Shown piece by piece: positions 1 to 8,753 of a stretch of DNA of 64,000 nt; position 1 is the stretch's first letter; every line of letters begins with the position of its first letter. The notes under the pieces were generated by a model. It was not told the DNA's origin. It ran no database searches and worked only from the letters and a program-made list of their open reading frames with translations. The stretch lies in contig NZ_JAPVBH010000007.1 in the NCBI RefSeq assembly GCF_026967795.1, forward strand, positions 62,001 to 126,000, in the 5' to 3' direction. The stretch is from Modestobacter sp. VKM Ac-2986 (GTDB lineage: Bacteria; Actinomycetota; Actinomycetes; Mycobacteriales; Geodermatophilaceae). Position numbers and translations under genes: made by a program.

Positions 1-926
1 ACGATGCGGCGGACCTCGCGGTCGATGGTCTCCCGGTCCGACAGCAGCACGGCCGGGTCGAGGTTGCCCTGCAGCGAGTAGCCCGGGCCCACCCGGCGGG
101 CGGCCTCGTCCAGCGGCACCCGCCAGTCGACACCGACCATGTCCGCGCCGGCGTCACCGATCAGCGCGAGCAGCTCGCCGGTGCCCACCCCGAAGTGGGT
201 GCGCGGCACGTCGCGGTCACCGAGCCCGTCGAACACCGCGCGCGAGTGCGGCAGCACCCGCTCGGCGTAGTCGGCGGCCGACAGCACCCCGGCCCAGGAG
301 TCGAACAGCTGGACGGCGCTGGCGCCGGCGTCGACCTGGGTGCGCAGGAAGGTGGCCGCGGAGACCGCCAGGTGGTCCAGCAGCCGGTGCCAGGCCTCGG
401 GCTCGGCGTACATGAACGCCTTGGTGCGGGCGTGCTCCTTGGAGGGGCCGCCCTCGATCAGGTAGGTGGCCAGGGTGAACGGCGCCCCGGCGAAGCCGAT
501 CAGCGGCGTCGCACCGAGCTCGGCGACCAGCCGGCCGACGGCGGTGGCCAGGAAGTCCAGCCGGTCGGGCTCCAACGGGGGCAGCGCGTCGACGTCGGCC
601 ACGCTGCGGATCGGGTTCGCGATCACCGGCCCGACGCCGGCCTTGATCTCGATGTCGACGCCGGCGACCACCAGCGGCAGCACGATGTCGGAGAAGAGGA
701 TGGCCGCGTCCACCCCGTGCCGGCGCACCGGCTGCAGGGTGATCTCGGTGACCAGGTCGGGGTCTTGGCAGGCCTGCAGCATCGCCGTCCCCTGGCGGAG
801 CGCGCGGTACTCCGGCAGCGAGCGGCCGGCCTGGCGCATGAACCACACCGGGGTCCGCGTCACGGGGAGCCCGCGGGCGGCGCGGACGAGGTCGGAGTCG
901 GCGGCCGGTCCTGCAGCTGTTCCCAC
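1..926 (-). CDS. hemE: Uroporphyrinogen decarboxylase, C-terminus cut by window edge
   Basis: HemE converts uroporphyrinogen III to coproporphyrinogen III in cytosolic haem biosynthesis. About 308 codons are present; the C-terminus lies beyond the left edge. Family signatures are visible: the N-terminal [14 protein letters not shown] block, then [30 protein letters not shown] and GNLDPAVL. The start is the GTG at 926, with GGGAGG about 10 bases upstream and a first stretch ([19 protein letters not shown]) typical of actinobacterial HemE. It is divergent from the DUF3000 gene, the arrangement remembered from mycobacteria. Confidence 0.95.
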   Translation of the reverse strand, partial: MGTAAGPAADSDLVRAARGLPVTRTPVWFMRQAGRSLPEYRALRQGTAMLQACQDPDLVTEITLQPVRRHGVDAAILFSDIVLPLVVAGVDIEIKAGVGPVIANPIRSVADVDALPPLEPDRLDFLATAVGRLVAELGATPLIGFAGAPFTLATYLIEGGPSKEHARTKAFMYAEPEAWHRLLDHLAVSAATFLRTQVDAGASAVQLFDSWAGVLSAADYAERVLPHSRAVFDGLGDRDVPRTHFGVGTGELLALIGDAGADMVGVDWRVPLDEAARRVGPGYSLQGNLDPAVLLSDRETIDREVRRI

Positions 927-1046
927 GGCTGCCGATCCTCCCAGACGCACCGGCGGCCGGCTGAGGCCCACGGGCGGCCGGGTCACGACTGTGCGCCGGC
1001 TCACCGGCGGCGGCGCGTCGGGGTCGGCTACCGGTGAGGGGCGACC

Positions 1047-1058
1047 TACCCTGCGGAC
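1047..1058 (+). promoter_or_regulatory. -10 element of a probable leaderless promoter
   Basis: TACCCT at 1047-1052 is followed by six bases and then the GTG start at 1059. No Shine-Dalgarno sequence fits between them, so transcription should begin at or next to the start codon. No clear -35 element is visible, which is common in actinobacteria. Confidence 0.5.
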
Positions 1059-1679
1059 GTGGTGCAGCAGCGGACGGGCCCGGCGGACGGGACAGCGCCG
1101 ACCGCGCCGGTCCCCGCGGAGTTCCGGGCCGCCCTCGAGGCGCTGGCCGCCGTCCGGCCGCGCGCCGAGGTCGCGCTGGAGACCATCCCGGCGCCCAAGC
1201 GGCTCGCCCCGTGGTCGCACGCGATCGGCCTGAGCATCGCCGACCCCTCCGACGACGAGGAGGAGCTGGCCAGCGGCCGCTTCATCGTGCTGTTCGACCC
1301 CGCCGGGCATGACGCCTGGGAGGGCACGACCCGCTGCGTCGGCTACGTCTCGGCCCGCACCGACTCCGAGATGATCGACGACAGCATGTTCTCCGAGGTG
1401 GCCTGGAGCTGGCTGACCGAGGCCCTGGTCACCGCCGGCGCCGGCCACCATGCCGTCGGGGGCACCGTCACCCGCACCGCCTCCACCCGGTTCGGCTCCA
1501 TCGCCGCCCCCGAGCACTCCGTCGACGTGGAGATCCGGGCATCCTGGACGGCCGAGGGCACCGACCTCGACCGGCACCTCACCGCGTTCCTCGACGTCCT
1601 GGCCAACGCTGCGGGCCTCCCACCCGCCGGTGTCCACCTGCTGGGTGCGAGCGCGCAGCGGGCCGACGGCGGCGCATAG
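1059..1679 (+). CDS. DUF3000 family protein
   Basis: A 206-residue protein recognised as DUF3000, a family confined to actinobacteria and without known function. It looks soluble, with no signal peptide or membrane segment. It has a central acidic stretch ([18 protein letters not shown]) and the conserved block [18 protein letters not shown]. The GTG start at 1059 lies six bases after a -10 hexamer. It sits between hemE and RNase D as in mycobacteria. Confidence 0.85.
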   Translation: MVQQRTGPADGTAPTAPVPAEFRAALEALAAVRPRAEVALETIPAPKRLAPWSHAIGLSIADPSDDEEELASGRFIVLFDPAGHDAWEGTTRCVGYVSARTDSEMIDDSMFSEVAWSWLTEALVTAGAGHHAVGGTVTRTASTRFGSIAAPEHSVDVEIRASWTAEGTDLDRHLTAFLDVLANAAGLPPAGVHLLGASAQRADGGA

Positions 1680-1804
1680 ACTCCCGCCGTACTCCACTCG
1701 GCCCAACGCCCGTTGCGCCGGGTGCGCGGACACGCCGGTCCGTACGTCGGGTGTTCAGCTGCTGACCACCTCCTCGTCGGTCCGGTCCGACGACGGGAGG
1801 GTGC

Positions 1805-2515
1805 ATGCCGCTGGGCAGGTTGTGGTCGGACGACGTCCTGTTCGGCCCGCACGCCAGTGCCCTGGTCGTCGACCCCTCCCCCCTCCTGCGCGAGGCCCTC
1901 GCCGACCGGCTCCGCACCCTCGGGGCGCGCGACGTGGAGGAGGCCGCCGGACTGGAGGAGGCCCGGGTGCGGGCCCACGTGTCCGGCCCGCGGGCGCTGT
2001 GCGTGCTGGAGGTCGACCTCCCCGAGGCCGGTCCCGAGAGCGCCGGCCGCGGCGGTGACCCCGGCCGTGGCCTGGAGCTGCTGCCCACGCTGCGCACCGA
2101 GGGCTGGCCGGTGACCGTCGTGCTCACCTCGGTGACCGACCCGGCGGTGGTGCGCTCGGCGTTCCTGGCCGGGGTGCAGGGGTACCTGCTCAAGAGCAGT
2201 CCGCTGGCCACCCTCACCGAGGGGCTGCGCGCGGCGCTGTCCGGTGAGGTCTGGGCCGACCCGGGGATCGCCAGCAGCCTGGCCCAGGGCCTCACCCAGT
2301 CAGGCGTGGAGGAGGCTGTCGGTGAGCTGTCCGCGCGCGAACGCGACATCCTGCGGCTGGTGGCCGACGGGTACACGAACAAGGAGATCGGCGAGAAGGT
2401 GGACCTGTCCGCACTGACCGTGAAGAGCCACCTGGCGCGGATCGCGCGCAAGCTGGGCACCGGCGACCGGGCGCACATGGTGGCGCTGGGCATCCGTTCA
2501 GGGGTCATCAACTGA
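1805..2515 (+). CDS. LuxR-family response regulator with Glu at the phosphorylation site
   Basis: A 236-residue protein with an N-terminal receiver-like domain (about 15-140) and a C-terminal LuxR/NarL helix-turn-helix (about 165-230; LSARERDILRLVADGYTNKE, then LTVKSHLARIARKLG). The DNA-binding half is complete. In the receiver, the strand that normally ends in the phospho-acceptor aspartate reads LCVLEVDLPE, placing Glu where Asp is expected. The switch Thr/Ser (VVLTS) and Lys (YLLKS) are present. It may therefore work as a phosphorylation-independent regulator. No histidine kinase gene lies nearby. It ends 21 bases before rnd and probably shares its transcript. Confidence 0.85.
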   Translation: MPLGRLWSDDVLFGPHASALVVDPSPLLREALADRLRTLGARDVEEAAGLEEARVRAHVSGPRALCVLEVDLPEAGPESAGRGGDPGRGLELLPTLRTEGWPVTVVLTSVTDPAVVRSAFLAGVQGYLLKSSPLATLTEGLRAALSGEVWADPGIASSLAQGLTQSGVEEAVGELSARERDILRLVADGYTNKEIGEKVDLSALTVKSHLARIARKLGTGDRAHMVALGIRSGVIN

Positions 2516-2535
2516 GCACCGACCCGAGCACCGAG

Positions 2536-3798
2536 GTGGACACCACGAGCGAGAACACTGCCGAGCAGGCCAGCCCCGACCAGACCCCGGCCGAGCCGGA
2601 GTCGACCGCGGTGCCCCTGCTGGCCCCGCGGGACGGGCTGACCCCGACCATCGAGACCTCGACCGCGCTGGTCGCCTACGCCGACGCCCTCGCCGGCGGC
2701 AGCGGGCCGGTCGCCGTCGACGCCGAGCGCGCCTCGGGCTACCGCTACGGGCAGAGCGCCTACCTGGTGCAGATGCGCCGGGCCGGCGCGGGCACCGGGC
2801 TGATCGACCCGGTGCCGCTGCCGGACCTGTCGGTGGTGCAGGCCGCGATCGCCGACGAGGAGTGGGTGCTGCACGCGGCCAACCAGGACCTCCCCTGCCT
2901 GGCCGAGATCGGGCTGGTCCCCGCCCGGCTCTTCGACACCGAGCTCGCCGCCCGGCTGGCCGGTCTGCCGCGGGTGGGCCTGGGCGCGGTCGTCGAGTCG
3001 CTGCTGGGCCTGTCGCTGCAGAAGGGGCACTCCGCCGCCGACTGGAGCACCCGCCCGCTGCCGGAGGACTGGCTTGTCTACGCCGCCCTCGACGTCGAGG
3101 TGCTGGTCGAGCTGCGCGACGAACTGGCCCGCATCCTCGCCGAGCAGGGCAAGACCGAGTGGGCCCGGCAGGAGTTCGAGGCGATCCTGGCCGCGGGCCC
3201 GCCGGCGGCGAAGGTCGACCCGTGGCGCAAGACCTCGGGCATGCACGGGCTGCGCAGCCGGCGCCAGCTGGGCATGCTCCGCTCGCTGTGGCAGGCCCGC
3301 GACGACCTGGCCCGGCGCCGCGACATCGCGCCCGGCCGGGTGCTGCCGGACTCCGCCATGGTCTCGGCGGTGCAGGCCGACCCCAAGAACGAGGGCGCGC
3401 TGCTGGAGCTGCCGGTGTTCCGCGGGCGGGCCAACCGAAAGCTGGTCACCACCTGGTTCGGTGCGCTGACCCGCGGTCGGGAACTCCCGGAGAACGACCT
3501 GCCGCTGCACAGCCGGCCCGGTGACGGGCCGCCACCGGTCAACCGCTGGGCCGACCGGGACGCCGCCGCCGCTGCGCGGCTCAAGGCCGCCCGCGCCGGG
3601 CTGGCCGAGGTGTCGGAGCGGTGGTCGGTGCCGGTGGAGAACCTGCTCTCCCCCGACCTGGTGCGCCGGCTGATGTGGACCCCGCCGCGGCCCGCCGACG
3701 CCGGGACCGTCGCCGAGGCGCTGCGCGCCGGTGGCGCACGGGAGTGGCAGGTCGGGCTGACCGGCGAGCTGCTCACCGAGGCGATCACCGCCGGCTGA
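2536..3798 (+). CDS. rnd: Ribonuclease D-like 3'-5' exoribonuclease
   Basis: A 420-residue DEDDy exonuclease of the RNase D type, which trims 3' ends of structured RNAs such as tRNA precursors. Exo motif I is VDAERASGYRYG (Asp and Glu), motif II is HAANQDLPCL, and motif III is DWLVYAALDVEVL (Tyr and Asp). An HRDC-like helical region follows, roughly 225-300. The first 40 residues are acidic and Ala/Pro-rich and probably disordered. The GTG start at 2536 lies 21 bases after the response regulator stop. A hairpin follows the stop. Confidence 0.92.
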   Translation: MDTTSENTAEQASPDQTPAEPESTAVPLLAPRDGLTPTIETSTALVAYADALAGGSGPVAVDAERASGYRYGQSAYLVQMRRAGAGTGLIDPVPLPDLSVVQAAIADEEWVLHAANQDLPCLAEIGLVPARLFDTELAARLAGLPRVGLGAVVESLLGLSLQKGHSAADWSTRPLPEDWLVYAALDVEVLVELRDELARILAEQGKTEWARQEFEAILAAGPPAAKVDPWRKTSGMHGLRSRRQLGMLRSLWQARDDLARRRDIAPGRVLPDSAMVSAVQADPKNEGALLELPVFRGRANRKLVTTWFGALTRGRELPENDLPLHSRPGDGPPPVNRWADRDAAAAARLKAARAGLAEVSERWSVPVENLLSPDLVRRLMWTPPRPADAGTVAEALRAGGAREWQVGLTGELLTEAITAG

Positions 3799-3801
3799 CC
3801 T

Positions 3802-3832
3802 GCGACCGGGCCGCCGGCGGCGGCTCGGTCGC
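3802..3832 (+). terminator. Hairpin downstream of rnd
   Basis: GCGACCG (3802-3808) pairs with CGGTCGC (3826-3832), with further GC pairing inside. It lies three bases after the rnd stop. There is no T tract, as usual for high-GC actinobacterial terminators. The stretch 3833-4008 beyond it holds no gene I can support. Confidence 0.55.
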
Positions 3833-4008
3833 GGGCGCCCGCGGCGGTCCGGGTCCGCAGTTCGCGGACGGTGCCGCGCGGGTCGTCGGCGGAGGTGACC
3901 TGCTCGGCGGCGACCGGGGCACCGTCCGCCGCGCGGTCCCCGGCCATCGAGCGCTCCGTCCGTCGTCCGGAGCCGGACCGTAGCGGACCGGGACGACCCG
4001 GGACGTGC

Positions 4009-4052
4009 GACGGGGCGGCCCCGCGGCGTCGTTGCCGCAGGACCGCCCCGTC
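4009..4052 (-). terminator. Terminator hairpin of the sugar ABC operon
   Basis: The arms GACGGGGCGG (4009-4018) and CCGCCCCGTC (4043-4052) are perfectly complementary, and an inner GCGGC/GCCGC stem adds five pairs. The hairpin sits 15 bases beyond the permease stop, in the correct place to end the operon. Confidence 0.65.
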
Positions 4053-4067
4053 GGGTCGGGGAGGGCG

Positions 4068-5354
4068 CTAACTCTTCCCGGCCGCCGCCCGACGGCGCGC
4101 GAGCGCGTCGACGGAGGCGGCGAGCAGGAGCACGCCGCCGGTGATGATGTAGTTCAGGTACGCCGACACCTGCAGCAGCCCGAGGCCGTTGTCGATGATG
4201 GCGATCACCAGGCCACCGAGCACCGCGTCCCGGATGCGACCGCGGCCACCGAAGAGGCTGGTGCCACCGATGACGGCCGCGCCCACCGCGTAGAGCAGCG
4301 TGTTGCCGCCACCCGAGCCCGGGGTCACCGAGCTCAGGCGCGCGGCGGCCACCAGACCGCTGACCGCCGCCATCGACGAGGACAGCATGAACACCATGAT
4401 GCGGATCCTGGTGACGCTGATGCCCGCCCGGCGCGCGGCCTCGGAGTTGCCCCCGACGGCGTAGACGTGCCGGCCGAACGTCGTGCGGCCGAGCAGGAAG
4501 GTGAGCACCAGCAGCAGGACGACCACGACCGGGATGGCGTACGGGATGCCCTGCAGCTCGACCGCCCGCGACAGCGCGCGGTCGGCGTTCAGGATGGCCG
4601 TGAGCACCAGCACGATCACCGCGATCAGCACGATCCGGCCGACCACCACGATCAGGGGCTGGCTGTCCAGGCCCTTGCTGCGCTGCGTGCGCCAGCGGTT
4701 GAGCTGCAGGACGGCGTAGGCGGCGATGACCGCCGCCGCGAGCGCCCAGCCGGCCCCGACCGGGATGTAGCTGTTGGTGAGGCCACGGATGGTCTCGTCC
4801 CGGATCGGGACGGTGCCGCCCTGGCCGATGACCCGCAGCGTCACGCCCTGGAAGGCCAGGAACAGCGCCAGGGTGACCACGAACGACGGGATGCCGATCA
4901 GCGCGACGAGCGTGCCGGTGAACAGGCCGATGACCGCACCGGTGACCAGCGCCGCGAGGACCGCGACCCACCAGGGCGCGCCCTGCTGGGCCAGCAGCTG
5001 GGCCGAGACCGCTGCGCAGACACCGCTGACCACACCGGCCGACAGGTCGATGTCGCCCAGCAGCAGGATCCAGACCAGGCCCATCGCCAGCAGCGTGATC
5101 GGCGCGGCCTGGATGATCAGGTTGGTGATGTTCAGCGGGGTCAGGAACGTCTCGGGGCGCAGGGCGTAGAACAGCAGCGTCAGGACGACGATGCCCAGCA
5201 CCGCCGGCAGCGCACCGAGGTCACCGCCGCGCAGCCGGTCGACGTACCCGCGCACCACGCCGCCGAGCGAGCCGGCGGAGCGGTCGCCCTCGAAGCCCGA
5301 GGGGGCGGCGCCGCCCGGTTCGAGGTCGCTGGTGGGGACGATGTTGCTCGCCAT
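4068..5354 (-). CDS. Sugar ABC transporter permease (XylH/RbsC-like)
   Basis: A 428-residue polytopic membrane protein of the BPD_transp_2 family, which forms the pore of pentose-type ABC importers. About ten hydrophobic helices follow a soluble N-terminal tail of some 45 residues. The family signature LLGDIDLSAGVVSGVCAA and the cytoplasmic loop GRTTFGRHVYAVGGNSEAARRAGI, which contacts the ATPase, are clear, as is the C-terminal GGRGRIRDAVLGG. The insert between helices near residues 215-250 resembles XylH more than RbsC. It is last in a three-gene operon behind the ATPase (3 bases apart). The substrate cannot be read from sequence; xylose or another monosaccharide is likely. Confidence 0.9.
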   Translation of the reverse strand: MASNIVPTSDLEPGGAAPSGFEGDRSAGSLGGVVRGYVDRLRGGDLGALPAVLGIVVLTLLFYALRPETFLTPLNITNLIIQAAPITLLAMGLVWILLLGDIDLSAGVVSGVCAAVSAQLLAQQGAPWWVAVLAALVTGAVIGLFTGTLVALIGIPSFVVTLALFLAFQGVTLRVIGQGGTVPIRDETIRGLTNSYIPVGAGWALAAAVIAAYAVLQLNRWRTQRSKGLDSQPLIVVVGRIVLIAVIVLVLTAILNADRALSRAVELQGIPYAIPVVVVLLLVLTFLLGRTTFGRHVYAVGGNSEAARRAGISVTRIRIMVFMLSSSMAAVSGLVAAARLSSVTPGSGGGNTLLYAVGAAVIGGTSLFGGRGRIRDAVLGGLVIAIIDNGLGLLQVSAYLNYIITGGVLLLAASVDALARRRAAAGKS

Positions 5355-5357
5355 GGG

Positions 5358-6152
5358 TCAGACCACCTCGGAGACGGCGGGGGCCAGGCCGATGTCGCCG
5401 GAACGGCCCGCGGTGATGAGCTCGATGACCTGGCCGCGGTCGACGGTCGAGATCGGCACGTCGGCCGCCATCCGGCCCAGGTAGAGAGCCGCGATCCGGT
5501 CGCTGACCTCGAACACGTCGACCATGTTGTGGGAGATGAAGACGACGGCGTGGCCGGTGTCGGCCAGCCGGCGGACCAGGTCCAGGACCTGCCGGGTCTG
5601 CGCGACACCGAGCGCGGCCGTGGGCTCGTCGAGGATGACGACCTTGGACTCCCAGAGCACCGCCTTGGCGATGGCCACCGTCTGCCGCTGGCCACCGGAG
5701 AGGCTGGAGACCAGCTGGCGCACCGACTTCAGCGTGCGCACCGACAGCTTGGCCAGGGTGTCGCGGGCGGCCTGCTCCATCGACGCCTCGTCGAGGACGA
5801 TGCCGTGCTTGCGCTCGCGGCCCAGGAACATGTTCTGGACGACGTCGAGGTTGTCGGCCAGCGCGAGGTCCTGGTAGACGACCTCGAGCCCGAGCGCGGC
5901 GGAGTCGCGCGGCCCGGTGATGGACACCGGCTGGCCGTCGAACAGGATCTGCCCACCGTCGATCGGGTGGATGCCGGCGATGGACTTGATCAGCGTGGAC
6001 TTGCCGGCGCCGTTGTCCCCCACCAGCGCGGTCACCTTGCCGGGGTAGACCTTCAGGTCCACGCCGTGCAGGACCTGGACGGCGCCGAAGCTCTTGTCGA
6101 CGCCGCGGAGCTCGAGGATCGGCGACCCGCCCTCGGCATGCGGAACGGTCAT
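5358..6152 (-). CDS. Sugar ABC transporter ATP-binding protein (XylG-like, single domain)
   Basis: A 264-residue ABC ATPase that powers the adjacent sugar importer. Walker A is GDNGAGKST, the Q-loop region is VVYQDLAL, the signature is LSGGQ, Walker B is VVILDEPTA, and the switch His is in FISHN. It has one nucleotide-binding domain, whereas many sugar-type ATPases of this class have two, so it should act as a homodimer. The ATG at 6152 is preceded by GGAAGGGA, a good ribosome site. A strong hairpin separates it from the upstream binding-protein gene. Confidence 0.92.
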   Translation of the reverse strand: MTVPHAEGGSPILELRGVDKSFGAVQVLHGVDLKVYPGKVTALVGDNGAGKSTLIKSIAGIHPIDGGQILFDGQPVSITGPRDSAALGLEVVYQDLALADNLDVVQNMFLGRERKHGIVLDEASMEQAARDTLAKLSVRTLKSVRQLVSSLSGGQRQTVAIAKAVLWESKVVILDEPTAALGVAQTRQVLDLVRRLADTGHAVVFISHNMVDVFEVSDRIAALYLGRMAADVPISTVDRGQVIELITAGRSGDIGLAPAVSEVV

Positions 6153-6174
6153 GCGTGTCCCTTCCTGGAACAAC

Positions 6175-6214
6175 CCTCGGGGCGCCCTCCCCGCGAGAGG
6201 AGGACGCCCCGAGG
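6175..6214 (-). terminator. Intra-operon hairpin between binding protein and ATPase genes
   Basis: CCTCGGGGCG (6175-6184) and CGCCCCGAGG (6205-6214) form a perfect 10-bp stem. It lies between the lipoprotein stop and the ATPase start. In such operons a hairpin here usually terminates or stabilises part of the message, so that binding protein is made in excess over the membrane components. Confidence 0.65.
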
Positions 6215-6222
6215 ACGAGTGG

Positions 6223-7341
6223 TTACTGGATGCCGAGCTCGGTGCAGGCGGCGGCGTACTCACCGGTGCAGAGGTCCGCAGCGGACACCTGACCGTCGTC
6301 GACGACGTCCTTCACGTTGTCGCGGGTGATGGCGACCGGGTCGAGCAGGACCGACGGGACGGTGCGGCCACCCTCGGCGTCCTCGGACTCGCCGTTGACG
6401 ATGTCGGGCTGCTCCTCGCCGTTGATGAGCGAGATGGCGAGCTCGGCAAGGGCGTTGGCCTCCTCGGCGGCGGACTTGTAGACCGTCATGCACTGGCGGC
6501 CGGCCAGGATGTTCTGCAGGCCCTCGAGCGAGGCGTCCTGCCCGGTGACCGGGACCTGCCCGCCCTGGCCGTTGCGGACCAGGGTCTGGATGGCCGCGTT
6601 GCCCAGCTGGTCGTTGGCCGCCAGGACGCCCTGGATGTTGCCGCCGTTCTGGGTGTACATCTGCTCGAAGATCGTGGCGGCCTCGGTCGGCTCCCAGCCC
6701 GGGACGGCCTGCTCGGCCACCTGGGTGTAGTTGGTGATCTTGTCGAGCACCTCGTGCGCGCCGTTGGCGAACGACGTGGCGTTGCTGTCGTCGGGCGAGC
6801 CGTTGAGGAAGACGATGTTCTTCGCGCCGTCGCCGAGGCAGTCGGCCAGGCCCTGGCCCTGCAGCCGGCCGACCTCGGTGTTGTCGAAGGAGACGTAGTA
6901 CTCGGCCGAGCCACCGAGGGTGAGGCGGTCGTAGTCGATGGTGGCCACGCCCTGCTGCTCGGCCTGGCTCTGGATCTGCGCGCCGGAGGCGTTGTCGAGG
7001 TTGACGATCGCCAGGACCGTGACACCGGAGGTGATCATCTGGTCGGCGATGGTCTGCATGCGCTGGGCGTCGCCCTGGGCGTTCTGGACGTCGGCCTCGA
7101 TGCCGGCGTCCTCGAAGGCCTTGAGCAGCAGCGGGCGGTCGAAGGACTCCCACCGGGTGGAGGACTCGGTGTCGGGGAGGATGACGCCGACCTTGCCCTC
7201 CGCGGCCGCCTCGCCGCCGCCGCCGCTGCCGCTGGCGGCTGCACCGCCGCCGGCCGCGGGCTCGTCCCCGCCACCGCAGGCAGCCAGGCCGAAGACGAGG
7301 GAGGCTGCGAGAGCCGTCATCAGGGTGCGCTGTCGCGCCAT
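6223..7341 (-). CDS. Sugar-binding lipoprotein of ABC importer (XylF-like)
   Basis: A 372-residue periplasmic-binding-protein type 1 lipoprotein. The N-terminus MARQRTLMTALAASLVFGLAACGG is a type II signal with the lipobox LAAC, followed by a Gly/Ala/Ser linker. The mature part matches XylF-like proteins: VGVILPDTESSTRWESFDRP, VTVLAIVNLDNASG and PVTGQDASLEGLQNI. The ATG at 7341 has an AGGAA ribosome site and puts the signal peptide at the very start; in-frame upstream starts would add an unlikely leader. It is first in the operon, divergent from fadA. No sugar kinase or isomerase is adjacent. Confidence 0.9.
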   Translation of the reverse strand: MARQRTLMTALAASLVFGLAACGGGDEPAAGGGAAASGSGGGGEAAAEGKVGVILPDTESSTRWESFDRPLLLKAFEDAGIEADVQNAQGDAQRMQTIADQMITSGVTVLAIVNLDNASGAQIQSQAEQQGVATIDYDRLTLGGSAEYYVSFDNTEVGRLQGQGLADCLGDGAKNIVFLNGSPDDSNATSFANGAHEVLDKITNYTQVAEQAVPGWEPTEAATIFEQMYTQNGGNIQGVLAANDQLGNAAIQTLVRNGQGGQVPVTGQDASLEGLQNILAGRQCMTVYKSAAEEANALAELAISLINGEEQPDIVNGESEDAEGGRTVPSVLLDPVAITRDNVKDVVDDGQVSAADLCTGEYAAACTELGIQ

Positions 7342-7480
7342 GCGAGTTCCTGCCGTTTCGTCGTTGATCCGGAAGTGTTCGGTGGGCATCGTGAACCCGG
7401 TCCGTTGTGACCGCAAGCACATGCTGAGCCCGTTGCCGGACCGTTATCCGGGCTCCTCCGGGCGAGGGGGTTGGCCCCGG

Positions 7481-7498
7481 AGTTACCAGCGGGTAACT
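7481..7498. promoter_or_regulatory. Palindromic operator-like site upstream of fadA
   Basis: The arms AGTTACC (7481-7487) and GGTAACT (7492-7498) form a perfect dyad around a 4-base centre. It lies about 50 bases before the fadA start, in the 206-base divergent region shared with the sugar importer. Size and symmetry fit a TetR-family operator, and acyl-CoA-responsive TetR regulators often control beta-oxidation genes. The regulator is not adjacent. A second, weaker dyad (CCGGA, 6 bases, TCCGG) lies at 7436-7451. Confidence 0.5.
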
Positions 7499-7547
7499 TC
7501 GGCGCGCCGGCGCTGCCGCCGACACCGGAACTCACCGCGGAGGTCCC

Positions 7548-8753
7548 ATGTCCCGCCCCTTGCGTGAGGTCGTCTTCGTCGACGGCGTGCGCACCCCGTT
7601 CGGCAAGGCCGGCCCGACGGGCATCTACGCCGAGACCCGGGCGGACGACCTCGTGGTCCGCTGCATCCGCGAGCTGCTGCGCCGCAACCCCTCGCTGCCG
7701 CCCGAGCGGGTCGACGAGGTGGCCGTTGCCGCGACCACCCAGATCGGTGACCAGGGGCTGACCCTGGGCCGCACCGCCGCCCTGCTGGCCGGGCTGCCCC
7801 GGTCGGTCCCGGGCTTCGCGATCGACCGGATGTGCGCCGGCGCGATGACCGCGGTGACCACCACGGCTTCGGGGATCGCCTTCGGCGCCTACGACGTGGC
7901 CATCGCCGGCGGCGTCGAGCACATGGGGCACCACCCGATGGGCGAGGGCGTCGACCCCAACCCCCGGTTCGTGAGCGAGCGGATCGTCGAGGGCTCCGCG
8001 CTCGTCATGGGCTCGACGGCGGAGAACCTGCACGACCGGTTCCCGCACCTGACCAAGGAGCGGGCCGACGCCTTCGCCGTGGCCAGCCAGCAGAAGTACG
8101 CCGCCGCCGTCGCCGCCGGGCACATCGGCCCGGAGCTGGTGCCGGTGGCCACCCGGTCGGCTGCGGCCGGCTGGGGCCTGGCCACCGTGGACGAGCCACC
8201 CCGGCCGGGGACCACGCTCGAGGCGCTCGCGACGCTGCGCACGCCCTTCCGCCCGCACGGGCACGTGACCGCCGGCAACGCCGCCGGCCTCAACGACGGC
8301 GCCACCGGCTGCCTGCTGGCCGCCGAGGAGGTCGCCGCGGAGCTGGGCCTGACCCCCGGCATGCGGCTGGTGGGCTTCGGCTTCGCCGGCGTGGAGCCCG
8401 AGGTGATGGGCGTGGGCCCGATCCCCTCCACGGAGAAGGCGCTGGCCCGCACCGGCCTGACGATCGACGACATCGGGCTGTTCGAGCTCAACGAGGCCTT
8501 CGCCGTCCAGGTGCTGGCCTTCCTCGACCACTTCGGCATCGCCGACGACGACGAGCGCGTCAACCCCTGGGGCGGCGCGATCGCCGTCGGGCACCCGCTG
8601 GCCTCCTCCGGCGTCCGGCTGATGACCCAGCTGTCGCAGGCGTTCGCACAGCGGCCCGACGTCCGGTACGGGCTGACCGCGATGTGCATCGGCATCGGCA
8701 TGGGCGGCACCGTGATCTGGGAGAACCCGAACTGGGACGGGGCAGGGGCATGA
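7548..8753 (+). CDS. fadA: Acetyl-CoA acyltransferase (3-ketoacyl-CoA thiolase)
   Basis: A 401-residue thiolase that cleaves 3-ketoacyl-CoA in the last step of fatty-acid beta-oxidation. The catalytic Cys is in DRMCAGAM (about residue 92), and the His and second Cys are in GGAIAVGHPLASSG and AMCIGIGMGG; NEAFAVQ is also conserved. The ATG at 7548 has GGAGG four to eight bases upstream. Its stop overlaps the fadB start (ATGA), showing translational coupling. Confidence 0.95.
   Translation: MSRPLREVVFVDGVRTPFGKAGPTGIYAETRADDLVVRCIRELLRRNPSLPPERVDEVAVAATTQIGDQGLTLGRTAALLAGLPRSVPGFAIDRMCAGAMTAVTTTASGIAFGAYDVAIAGGVEHMGHHPMGEGVDPNPRFVSERIVEGSALVMGSTAENLHDRFPHLTKERADAFAVASQQKYAAAVAAGHIGPELVPVATRSAAAGWGLATVDEPPRPGTTLEALATLRTPFRPHGHVTAGNAAGLNDGATGCLLAAEEVAAELGLTPGMRLVGFGFAGVEPEVMGVGPIPSTEKALARTGLTIDDIGLFELNEAFAVQVLAFLDHFGIADDDERVNPWGGAIAVGHPLASSGVRLMTQLSQAFAQRPDVRYGLTAMCIGIGMGGTVIWENPNWDGAGA

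Noticed and set aside
1579..4971. A very long open frame on the minus strand opposite the response regulator, rnd and the permease
   Set aside because: It overlaps well-supported genes, has no family match, and its Arg/Gly/Pro-rich composition is what antisense frames of GC-rich genes produce.
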